NCBI GenBank assembly: GCA_028291945.1 | Contig: JAQGNH010000158.1 | Coordinates: 1-42,729 of the forward strand | Reading direction: 5' to 3' | From: Betaproteobacteria bacterium | GTDB lineage: Bacteria > Pseudomonadota > Gammaproteobacteria > Burkholderiales > SG8-41 | DNA: 42,729 nt | The notes under the pieces: model-generated | Database searches by the model: none | What the model was told of the DNA's origin: nothing | Seen by the model: the letters and a program-made list of their open reading frames with translations, nothing else | Part shown: positions 25,047 through 32,562 of the stretch, in pieces | Layout of the letters: every line of letters starts with the position of its first letter | Numbering within the stretch: position 1 is the first letter of the stretch | Program-made: the position numbers and the translations under genes

Positions 25047-26452
25047 GCGTAAGTGAGGTCACCGCCGCGCGCGAGCACGTGCTCGACGCTTTCATCGCGC
25101 ACTCGCAACGCTGGCGCTGGAGCGAATTGCCTGACGGGACCCGCGCCATGGTGAAACGGGAGCTTCTCGACTACATCGGGGCAGCGATAGCCGGCCGCGC
25201 GGCAGCAGGCATGCCACCGTGGCTGCAGGTTCTCATCGATTGTGGAGGCCGGCCTGATGCGCGCGTGATCGGCGGACCCCGCGTCCCGGCACACACGGCA
25301 GCGCTCTGTAATGGCTATTTCGGACACGTGCTCGAGTTTGACGACACGCACGATGAAGCAGTCCTCCACGCGGGTTCTGCAGCGATACCGGCTGCGCTGG
25401 CGGCTGCAGGCATGCGGGGCGCGTTGTCCGGCGCTGAATTCTGCGAAGCGATATTGCTTGGAATCGAGCTCACGTGCAGGCTCGGCGTCGCGACCCGATT
25501 GAACCTCGTTGAAGGCGGATGGATCTACACCGCGCTTCTCGGCCACTTCGGAGCGACGCTCGCCGCAGCACGCATCATCGATCATCGGCCGGAAGTGTTG
25601 CGTAACGCCTTCGGCATCGTCTACTGCCTGGCGAGCGGCAATCACCAGTCGACCCGCGAAGGTGCACCGACGAAGCACGTCCAGCCCGGTTTCGCCGCCT
25701 CAAATGCGATACTCGCAGCGCTCATGGCAAGCCGCGGTCTCGATGGCGTGAAGCAACCCCTGACCGGTGAAGACGGTCTGAGCCGCGTCTATCTGCACGG
25801 CCGCTTCGACCCGGCGCGCGCGACGCAAGACCTCGGCGACGCGTACGAAATCGATCGGCTCTCGTTCAAGCCCTACCCCACGTGTCGCCTGACGCATCCG
25901 GCGATCAGCGCTGCACTCGAGCTTCGCGCGCAGCTCGGCGCCAACGCTGCCCGGATCGAACGGGTAGAGCTCCTCGTCGGGCCTCAGGCACATGATGTCG
26001 TTGGCCGCGATGTGCCTGAGCGACGCACGCCGGCCTCCCGCGTCGCCGCGCAGTTCAGCATCTACTGGACAGTCGCTGTGGCGCTGGCGTACGGTGAGCT
26101 CACGCCGCTACAGCTGGCGCAGGACATCCCGCCATCACCGAACGTACGTGCGTGGATCGAGAAAATCACCTGCCGTGCCGATGCCACAGCAGCGCAGCGC
26201 GATGTGGGCGGCTGCACGATACGCGCTTTCGGGCATTTCGGGATGCGTGAAGTGCGGCAGGCGAACGCGAAGGGCCATCCCGACGAACCCCTGAGCGATG
26301 ATGAGCTGTTCGCAAAGTTCAAGGCGAACGTGAGCTACGCGGGAATATCCGGGTCTAAAGCGTCGCTGCTCGCGCAAGAAATCATGGCGATGGACGCCGC
26401 AAAGGACATGACTGCGTTGGAAGACTCGCTGGGAACTGCGGGAAATCAGTAA
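25043..26452 (+). CDS. MmgE/PrpD family protein (second copy in the window)
   Basis: The protein has 469 residues, starting at a GTG overlapping the stop of the crotonase gene (GTGA), so translation is probably coupled. It shows GYFGHVLEFDDTHDEAVLHAG at about 92-112 and a matching C-terminal domain with KPYPTCRLTHPAI. The family dehydrates or isomerises carboxylic acids such as 2-methylcitrate. Only distant similarity to the copy at 2765 is seen by eye, so they serve separate pathways. It ends the aldolase-Bug-ACAD-ECH operon and overlaps the HtrA-like gene tail to tail by seven bases. Whether its substrate is free acid or CoA ester is open. Confidence 0.88.
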   Translation: MSVSEVTAAREHVLDAFIAHSQRWRWSELPDGTRAMVKRELLDYIGAAIAGRAAAGMPPWLQVLIDCGGRPDARVIGGPRVPAHTAALCNGYFGHVLEFDDTHDEAVLHAGSAAIPAALAAAGMRGALSGAEFCEAILLGIELTCRLGVATRLNLVEGGWIYTALLGHFGATLAAARIIDHRPEVLRNAFGIVYCLASGNHQSTREGAPTKHVQPGFAASNAILAALMASRGLDGVKQPLTGEDGLSRVYLHGRFDPARATQDLGDAYEIDRLSFKPYPTCRLTHPAISAALELRAQLGANAARIERVELLVGPQAHDVVGRDVPERRTPASRVAAQFSIYWTVAVALAYGELTPLQLAQDIPPSPNVRAWIEKITCRADATAAQRDVGGCTIRAFGHFGMREVRQANAKGHPDEPLSDDELFAKFKANVSYAGISGSKASLLAQEIMAMDAAKDMTALEDSLGTAGNQ

Positions 26453-27489
26453 ACCGGCATCGGCCGGAAGTAGCTATCGCGGTCTCTCGACTTGACCGTG
26501 TAACTCTGCACCTGGTTGCCCTTCAGCACTTCGAGCGGAACGTCAACGCCCGCATTACCGGTCGCCCACAGCTTCGTATAGAAATCCTTCTGGCCCTGCA
26601 CACGTTTACCACCGATGCCGACGATGACATCGCCTGTCTGCAGACCCGCGTCTTCCGCCGGACTTTCCGGCGAAACGCGCGTGACGATGAGGTTGCCCTG
26701 CACTTCCTGCGTGTTCACGCCCAGCCAAGGCCGCGGTTTCGCAGTCGACTTGCCGTTAGCAATCATGTCTCCGACCACGGGTTTCACCACATCGATGGGG
26801 ACGAACATGTTGCCGGCGATGTTTGCCCGAGTGCCGAGCGCATCTCCGACAGCGAGAGAGCCGATGCCGAGCAGCTTGCCTTCGCGCGAGAGCAGCGCAG
26901 CGCCCTGCCAGTTCACCGTGGCTGGCGCGGTATAGATCGCTTCGTCGAGCAGATATTCCCAATAGCCTACGAAGGGGCGCTTGGAAACGATATAAGCGGG
27001 CGCAACGCCGTCGAATCCGACGATCAGCACGAGCTCGCGCTCGGCGATCTTTGCCGACTCGCCAAAATCGACCGGCCGCACGGGAAGCGGCGTCAACGCT
27101 TTCAACAGCCCCATTCCGGTTGTGTTGTCGTATCCGAGGACGGTGGCGGGGAAGACTTTACCGTCGGCGGTAGAGAGCTCCACCTTTTCGGCTTCGGTAA
27201 TCAGATAGCCTATGGTGAGCACGAGTCCGTTGGTGTCGATGACGATCCCCGTGCCTTCACGCTCGGTGCCGAGGGAGGCGGCGCTGCGGGCGTCGCGCAC
27301 GGCCTGAGTTTTGACTTTCACTACGGAAAGCGAATCGACTGTGAGCTCGCGCTGACCCGATGCCCGCGGGCCGGTCTGCGCTCCAAACGCAGAGACGCAT
27401 GCCAGAAACGTGGCGGCAGTTCCGACGATCAGCACGCGCTGAGCGGCACGGCGAATCTCGGACATCAGTTTCAAGGCGGTCACAGTCAT
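26446..27489 (-). CDS. HtrA/DegP-like protein with PDZ domain and no catalytic triad
   Basis: This 347-residue exported protein has a signal/anchor at about 18-37 (VLIVGTAATFLACVSAFGAQ). A trypsin-like domain follows (GTGIVIDTNGLVLT at 79-92) and a PDZ domain fills 255-335 (WLGVNTQEV, GLQTGDVIVGIGG). Aligned to DegQ, the His of TNNHVV is Tyr95 (LTIGYLI), the Asp of SDIALI is Gly125 (TTGMGLL), and the Ser of GNSGGAL is Gln195 (NWQGAAL). All three catalytic residues are gone while the fold motifs remain, so it is probably a pseudoprotease acting as chaperone, scaffold or peptide sensor in the periplasm. The ATG at 27489 has GGAGAG; an internal ATG nine codons in is possible. It is divergent from the SDR gene. 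Confidence 0.82.
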   Translation of the reverse strand: MTVTALKLMSEIRRAAQRVLIVGTAATFLACVSAFGAQTGPRASGQRELTVDSLSVVKVKTQAVRDARSAASLGTEREGTGIVIDTNGLVLTIGYLITEAEKVELSTADGKVFPATVLGYDNTTGMGLLKALTPLPVRPVDFGESAKIAERELVLIVGFDGVAPAYIVSKRPFVGYWEYLLDEAIYTAPATVNWQGAALLSREGKLLGIGSLAVGDALGTRANIAGNMFVPIDVVKPVVGDMIANGKSTAKPRPWLGVNTQEVQGNLIVTRVSPESPAEDAGLQTGDVIVGIGGKRVQGQKDFYTKLWATGNAGVDVPLEVLKGNQVQSYTVKSRDRDSYFRPMPVY

Positions 27490-27802
27490 GATTACTCTCC
27501 GGGAAGGGCCACGGCGTAGGTGCCCAGCAGCCTCGCAGCACCTAAGAAACAGCAACACATGGTAAGACTATTCCATCGGGGGTGTAAGGCGAAGCAGTCC
27601 GGAGCGTAGAGAAGTGCCTCAATCCGTAACGGCTCGGGTACGCTTGCGCTGGCGTTACAATAGGTGAGCTTACCCGCCGGTCCGCCGCACAATCCAGGAA
27701 CATCGCGAGTCGGCAAGAGATGCGTCGTACTTGCAAGTCCGCTCTACCGGCTAAGCGTTCAGCAATACGTATGCCCTGCGCCGGTATCGAGACACTGTGA
27801 TG

Positions 27803-27823
27803 TGTGGTACCCGGAAGACCACA
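27803..27823. promoter_or_regulatory. Inverted repeat upstream of the SDR gene
   Basis: TGTGGT-N9-ACCACA is a perfect 6-bp inverted repeat in the 444-base divergent gap between the HtrA-like and SDR genes, about 110 bases before the SDR start. It resembles FadR/GntR-type TGGT...ACCA sites in form only. The rest of this gap shows no gene I can support. Confidence 0.3.
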
Positions 27824-27933
27824 ATGTGTCTGACCAGATTGTAACGAGCAGCGGGAGCGCGACGGAATCGGCTGCGGCGTCAAAAACTGAATCACGATAT
27901 CCGGCATGTACAAACCCGAACAAGGAGAGTGAA

Positions 27934-28707
27934 GTGGAACTCGGACTGAAAGGTAAAGTAGCCATTGTGACGGGCGGAACCGAAGGTATCGGAAAGGCGA
28001 CCGCCTTGCGCCTCGCGCAGGAAGGCGCACACGTCGCCATATGTGCCCGCCGCAAGGAGTTGGTGGACGATGTTGGTGCGGAAATACAAAAATTCGGTGT
28101 GCAGACGGTTGCCATGGCCGCTGACATGAGCAAAGCGGCCGATATCGAGCGCTTCATGAAAGCGGTTGTCGATCGCTTCGGCCGCGTGGATATTCTCGTC
28201 AACAATGCCGGCACATCGATGCGTGGCGCTTTCCTCGAAGTCAGCGACGACATGTGGAGCTCTGATCTCGAGCTCAAGGTATTCGGCGCGATCCGCTGCA
28301 CACGCCTCGCGGTTCCTCACATGAAAAAACAGGGCGGCGGGCGCATCATCAATATAACGATATCTAGCGCGAAGCAGCCGGGTGCCCAATCGATGCCGAC
28401 GAGCGTTTCCCGCGCCGCAGGACTCGCCATCACTAAAGCGCTGTCCAAAGAGTTTGCAGTCGACAATATTCTCGTCAATACGGTGTGCATCGGTAAGATC
28501 AAATCAGGGCAGCATGAGCGCCGCTACAAAAAGGATGGCATCAGCGCTGACGAGTACTACTCGCGCATGGCGAAAGACATTCCCATGAAGCGTGTCGGAG
28601 AAGCGGAAGAAGTCGCGAACGTCATCGCCTTCCTCGTATCTGACGCGGCGAGCTACGTCACCGGCAGCAGTATCAACCTCGACGGTGGCATTTCAGGGGT
28701 GTTGTAG
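27934..28707 (+). CDS. SDR family oxidoreductase with altered active site
   Basis: The protein has 257 residues from GTG 27934, set by AAGGAG seven bases before; the 90 codons of open frame upstream have no family character. The Rossmann motif TGGTEGIG is at 13-20 and NNAG at 90-93. The conserved YxxxK is replaced: the matching stretch TSVSRAA has Thr156 for Tyr and Arg160 for Lys, with Ser145 still present. The C-terminus SYVTGSSINLDGGISG is typical. Classical dehydrogenase chemistry is therefore doubtful, though I recall a group of betaproteobacterial SDRs with the same TSVSRAAG stretch. It precedes a class V aminotransferase by 73 bases on the same strand. Confidence 0.85.
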   Translation: MELGLKGKVAIVTGGTEGIGKATALRLAQEGAHVAICARRKELVDDVGAEIQKFGVQTVAMAADMSKAADIERFMKAVVDRFGRVDILVNNAGTSMRGAFLEVSDDMWSSDLELKVFGAIRCTRLAVPHMKKQGGGRIINITISSAKQPGAQSMPTSVSRAAGLAITKALSKEFAVDNILVNTVCIGKIKSGQHERRYKKDGISADEYYSRMAKDIPMKRVGEAEEVANVIAFLVSDAASYVTGSSINLDGGISGVL

Positions 28708-28780
28708 AAGTCAAACGCCGCGCTCGTCGGAGCACTCCTAGCTCTACTTCGCCTCAACAATACTGACGGAGGTCCTCAGG

Positions 28781-29983
28781 ATGTCTGCAACAACACCGGA
28801 CTGGTCCGCACTGCGCGGCCAATTTCCAACGCTACAGCACTGGAACTATCTCGATGTCGCGCGCAAGACTGTTCCGCCACGGTGCCAGGAGCAGGCGCTG
28901 AGCGACTATACGAAAGACGTATACGAGAACGCAGGAGCGGACGCGTGGTCCGCGCTCAACACCGCTGACGCCCGTTCGGCCCTCGCCCGGCTACTGGGCG
29001 CGAAACCTTCCGAAATTGCCTTCACGAAGAATACGACGGAGGGCCTCAACATCGCGGCACATGGCTTCGATCTCAGGCCCGGGGACAACATCGTGCTCAC
29101 CGACATGGAGCACCTTGCAAACGTTTGGGTATGGAAACATTGGGAGGCTAAGGGCGTGGAGATCCGCTTTGCGAAGCACCGCCACGGCCGCCTCACTCTC
29201 GATGCATTCCGTGAAAAAATCGATGCACGCACGCGTGTCGTGTCGACTGCATATATCACGTACGGAAACGGGTTTCGCGTCGATCTACCCGAGCTCGGCA
29301 AGATGTGCCGCGAATCCGACGTGAGGCTTGTCGTCGACGGTGTTCAGGCCGCTGGCATTATCGCGAGGCCGTTGTCCGAGCTTGGCGCTGACATCGTCGC
29401 GATCGGCGGTCACAAAGGACTTTTCGGACTGACGGGTAGCGGCATCGTTTATTGCCGAGAAGATCTCGTTAACCAACTCAAAACGCCATTCATCAAGCAG
29501 CCGGTCTCGGCCGATTCAGCTGCGGCCGGGGCGTACGCGAACAGCCAGTTCGACTATGTGCGCGTAGCTCATCGCTTTGAAGGCGGCAATCCTAATTTCC
29601 TGGGGGTGCGAGTACTTCAGCGCGGGGCCGAATTTCTGCAGTCGATCGGTTTGCAGCATATCGAGAACCGCATCCATGAACTGTCGACTGCCTGTCTCGC
29701 ATTGCTCAAAGAAGCAGGCCTCCAGACGGAGACACCCGACGAGTGGGAGGAGCGCGGCCATATCGTCAACGTGCTGGTACCTGACGCAGCCGGTGTAATG
29801 GCGCGGCTGCGCGAGCATTATCGAATCGTGACCAACGTGAAAGATGACGCTCTACGGGTATCGATGTCATTTTTCAACACCGAAGACGATCTCGAAAAAG
29901 CGATCTGGGCGATTCGAAAGGAAGTGGCTGGGAAGGCGAACGCAACGCCCAGGCCCGAGACTATTCGTGCGGTACCACTTTAA
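28781..29983 (+). CDS. Class V aminotransferase-fold PLP enzyme
   Basis: This 400-residue protein belongs to the cysteine desulfurase/isopenicillin N epimerase-like branch of class V. It shows FTKNTTEGLNIAAHG at 81-95 (cofactor phosphate), the cofactor Asp in VVDGVQAAG at 184-192, and the Schiff-base Lys212 in GGHKGLFGLTGSG. The C-terminal RVSMSFFNTEDDLEKA is the usual family ending. There is no Cys in the desulfurase active loop that I can identify, so racemase, lyase or transaminase chemistry is as likely as sulfur mobilisation. A strong CGGAGGT precedes ATG 28781. It is probably co-transcribed with the SDR gene and is followed by a GC-rich hairpin. Confidence 0.88.
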   Translation: MSATTPDWSALRGQFPTLQHWNYLDVARKTVPPRCQEQALSDYTKDVYENAGADAWSALNTADARSALARLLGAKPSEIAFTKNTTEGLNIAAHGFDLRPGDNIVLTDMEHLANVWVWKHWEAKGVEIRFAKHRHGRLTLDAFREKIDARTRVVSTAYITYGNGFRVDLPELGKMCRESDVRLVVDGVQAAGIIARPLSELGADIVAIGGHKGLFGLTGSGIVYCREDLVNQLKTPFIKQPVSADSAAAGAYANSQFDYVRVAHRFEGGNPNFLGVRVLQRGAEFLQSIGLQHIENRIHELSTACLALLKEAGLQTETPDEWEERGHIVNVLVPDAAGVMARLREHYRIVTNVKDDALRVSMSFFNTEDDLEKAIWAIRKEVAGKANATPRPETIRAVPL

Positions 29984-30021
29984 GCCGCGCGAGGAAACGA
30001 AATGACGATTCGGCAACTTGG

Positions 30022-30037
30022 CTGCGCGTGCGCGCAG
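30022..30037 (+). terminator. GC-rich hairpin after the aminotransferase gene
   Basis: CTGCGC-GTGC-GCGCAG is a perfect 6-bp stem with a 4-base loop, 39 bases after the stop. No T-run follows, so it is at best a weak or Rho-assisted end of the SDR-aminotransferase transcript. Confidence 0.3.
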
Positions 30038-30212
30038 GACTCCCGATCAGAAATCTGCCGCTTGTCGCATCACGGCGGGCAACGGCCCAGTAATAAGCCA
30101 GAACCCGAGAGATTTCGCCGCGGTGTGTCCCGTGTTTTTATCCACGTCCCTGCCCTGCTGAACACAAACATCGCGCATGACGCACGAACTGTGCCCAGCG
30201 AGAGCAGAAATA

Positions 30213-30668
30213 CTACACGGCTACAGCCGGCGCTCTGACCTTTTCGCTGGCGTCAGAGCTTTCGACGGCTCCTGATCTCGACTCACGCCGCGGCGCGTTG
30301 ATCACTGGCGGCTTGTCAAAGCTTTTCAAATCGACCCTCGTAATGGGTACGACCGAAATGACCGGCGTGTAGCTCGGGATATGAACGACCGGATTCGCCA
30401 GCGCTTGTGCCGCGCCAGCGAACGCGCCTGAAGCGGCTGCAACAACGCGGCGGGGTGTTCGGTTCTTGCTGAGTTGGGCTGGGGCTACCGTGCTCATGGC
30501 AGGTGTGGACGCTTTGATGCGCCACTTGCGCGACCACCGATGCTTATGGCCCCAGTAGATAGTGATGCCCTGATTCGTCAGAAACACGGCAACATCCATC
30601 AGCTCGAAATGCACTCCATATGCGCGGCTCGCGCCGATGTATCCGATGTAGAGCTGAATGAAGTTCAA
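30213..30668 (-). CDS. Hypothetical protein (doubtful)
   Basis: This is a 151-codon frame starting with TTG (an internal ATG at 30497 is the alternative), with no recognised family. The N-terminal third contains aromatic residues and GITIYWGHKHRWSRKWR. The rest is Ala/Val/Pro-rich with VVHIPSYTPVISVVPITRV. Codon use in the ATG-started part is plausible for this genome (G/C-ending codons common), but no clear ribosome site exists. It lies in the gene-poor stretch before the tRNA and may be a real small protein, a decayed gene or chance. Confidence 0.25.
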   Translation of the reverse strand: MNFIQLYIGYIGASRAYGVHFELMDVAVFLTNQGITIYWGHKHRWSRKWRIKASTPAMSTVAPAQLSKNRTPRRVVAAASGAFAGAAQALANPVVHIPSYTPVISVVPITRVDLKSFDKPPVINAPRRESRSGAVESSDASEKVRAPAVAV

Positions 30669-31156
30669 CTTGCCCCCTAAACCGATTGGTGATTGCTAAT
30701 GAGTGCTGTTTCGTTCAACGCTGTGACCACTATGAGGTAGGCATTTCTGGAGCTTTCTCCACCGAACGGCCCGTCGTTCTGTAAACCAACTATCGCACCC
30801 GCACGTTTAGATCGCGCTTAGTGTTCCGCGGCGGTAGTGAGCGAGATCCGTGCCAAGGGGTTATGGCTAACGTTTTCCAGAGGTAGAGTCATAAGATTCG
30901 ACAGATCATCATGCGAAGCAAATGTCGCTTGACCGCGACGGCACGCGGCGTCGCTCGCCTAAGTAGCTGACCCGAGTACGTATTTGGCTTCGCTCATTAG
31001 CGACAAAACCGACCACGGTTCCACTGAAGCTAAAAGCTGGGGAGTGTTATGCGTCAGTACACGACATTTGAGCGCTTAGATTCCGCGAAAATGCTCACGC
31101 AGCACACTTGAGCACGCCCCGTATAGCGGCACATCAACGTCTTTCGAATAGTGGAG
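30669..31156. other. Gene-poor stretch of about 490 bases
   Basis: I see no supportable coding region, RNA gene, repeat or transposase remnant between the doubtful small gene and tRNA-Thr. It looks more AT-rich by eye than the catabolic island. It lies directly beyond the 3' end of the tRNA gene, a common integration position, but no integrase or duplicated tRNA end is visible. Confidence 0.5.
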
Positions 31157-31232
31157 TGGTGCCGCTGGTCTGACTCGAACAGACGACCTGACGCTTACGA
31201 AGCGCCTGCTCTACCAACTGAGCTACAGCGGC
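31157..31232 (-). tRNA. tRNA-Thr (anticodon CGU)
   Basis: A 76-base cloverleaf on the minus strand has acceptor stem GCCGCTG/CAGCGGC, D-arm with AGTTGGTA, anticodon stem GGCGC/GCGTC around loop TTCGTAA (anticodon CGT in DNA, reads ACG codons), T-arm with GTTCGAGTC, discriminator A and an encoded CCA end. All stems pair, with one G-T in the anticodon stem. It follows glf on the same strand, 157 bases beyond its stop. Confidence 0.96.
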
Positions 31233-31257
31233 ATTTCAGACAGATACAACGAAGATT

Positions 31258-31279
31258 TTCTACGCGGCTCGGCGTAGAA
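31258..31279 (-). terminator. Hairpin between glf and tRNA-Thr
   Basis: TTCTACGC and GCGTAGAA form a perfect 8-bp stem with a 6-base loop, downstream of glf and 26 bases before the tRNA 5' end on the same strand. No T-run follows on the minus strand, so it could be a weak terminator for the glf operon or a processing structure. Confidence 0.4.
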
Positions 31280-31388
31280 CACGCCGGCATTCACATGTGC
31301 GATCTCATGCATTATGTTTGCTGGGCCAGCGAGATTTTAGCACCTTGTTACGGGGACACCTAGGGTCGCAAACTGCTGCCCACCACTA

Positions 31389-32540
31389 TCAGTTCAGCGG
31401 CTTACCACTGAATTTAGGCCAGTCTGCAATGTCAGCCGCGAGACAGCTCCGTGCTAGATCGAGGGATTCGCCAATGACCACGTGCATGTCGAGATAACGG
31501 TAGGTGCCGAGACGTCCGATGAACGTCACGTGCGACGTTTTTTCAGCGAAATGCATATACTCCCGCAACATCGACTTGTCGCGCTCCAGGCGCAACGGAT
31601 AATAAGGGATGTCCTTGTCCTCAGAGAGCTTGCTGTATTCGCGGTAACACACCGTCTTTTCGTGTAGTTCCCAAGGCGTGAAGTGCTTGTGCTCGGCGAT
31701 TCGCGTCCATGGCACACTCTCCTGGCAGTAATTGATTACCGCGTTGCCCTGGTAGTCTCCAGTCGCGTCAAACCGCTCGAACACAAGGCTGCGGTACTGC
31801 AGCCGCCCGAGTTCGTGCTCGAAGTAGGAGTCGAGCGGTCCGCTCCAGAAGAGATGGTCGAACTGACTTCGGTCTGCGGCCTCTAGTCGCTGGCCTACGT
31901 GCACTTTGATTGCGGGGTGATCCAGGATTTTTTCGACGATCGCCGTATAACCCTCGATCGGAATGCCCTGATAGCGCTGCTGATAGTAATTGTCATCGTA
32001 GTTGAACCGTACGGGTAACCGCTGCAGGATCGAGGCAGGCAGCTCTCGCGGCTCCACACCCCATTGTTTTTTTGTGTAACCATAGAAAAAATTCTCGTAG
32101 AGCTCACGTCCGAGAAAGCGTAGCGCCTGCTCTTCGAAATTGTGCGGCTCCTTGATAGAGCTGTCGCCTACTTTCGCGAGAAATTCCTGCGCTTGCGCCG
32201 GATTCATGACTTTACCGAAGAACTGGTTGATGGTGAGCAGGTTCATGGGCATCGAGAAAACGCCCCGCGCTGTGATCGCTTTGACGCGGTTGGTGTACGC
32301 GCCGAAGGTCGCGTACTGGTTCACATACTCCCACACGTCTTGACGGCTCGTGTTGAAGATGTGTGGACCGTAATGGTGCAGCATGATCCCCGATGAAGGA
32401 TCACGTGATGTATGGCAGTTCCCCGCTACATGGGGACGCTCGTCGAAGACTTCTATTGAGTATTTGCCGGTAATCGCAAGCTCGCGGGCCAAAACGGCTC
32501 CAGCGAAGCCGGCCCCGGCGATGCCGATCTGCTTCGTCAT
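31389..32540 (-). CDS. glf: UDP-galactopyranose mutase
   Basis: This 383-residue flavoprotein interconverts UDP-galactopyranose and UDP-galactofuranose in the cytoplasm, the committed step to galactofuranose-containing glycans. Clear signs are the FAD motif GIAGAGFAGAVLAREL at 5-20, HHYGPHIFNTS at 55-65, NFFYGYTKKQWGVEP in the middle, PIEGYTAIVEKIL and the C-terminal FIGRLGTYRYLDMHVVIGE. Length is normal for bacterial Glf. It is the last gene of a leftward operon, 22 bases after the glycosidase/reductase fusion gene. With divergent galT and galK it suggests galactose salvage feeding a galactofuranose pathway, though a UDP-glucose 4-epimerase gene is not in the window. Confidence 0.96.
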   Translation of the reverse strand: MTKQIGIAGAGFAGAVLARELAITGKYSIEVFDERPHVAGNCHTSRDPSSGIMLHHYGPHIFNTSRQDVWEYVNQYATFGAYTNRVKAITARGVFSMPMNLLTINQFFGKVMNPAQAQEFLAKVGDSSIKEPHNFEEQALRFLGRELYENFFYGYTKKQWGVEPRELPASILQRLPVRFNYDDNYYQQRYQGIPIEGYTAIVEKILDHPAIKVHVGQRLEAADRSQFDHLFWSGPLDSYFEHELGRLQYRSLVFERFDATGDYQGNAVINYCQESVPWTRIAEHKHFTPWELHEKTVCYREYSKLSEDKDIPYYPLRLERDKSMLREYMHFAEKTSHVTFIGRLGTYRYLDMHVVIGESLDLARSCLAADIADWPKFSGKPLN

Positions 32541-32562
32541 TGCTTCAGTCCGAATTCGAATG

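Noticed and set aside
30669-31232. Integrated element or attachment site at tRNA-Thr
   Set aside because: No integrase and no duplicated tRNA 3' end seen in the window; kept only as a boundary observation.
31151-31363. Plus-strand frame with RWSDSNRRPDAYEAPALPTEL
   Set aside because: It is the antisense translation of the tRNA-Thr gene, a well-known spurious protein in databases.
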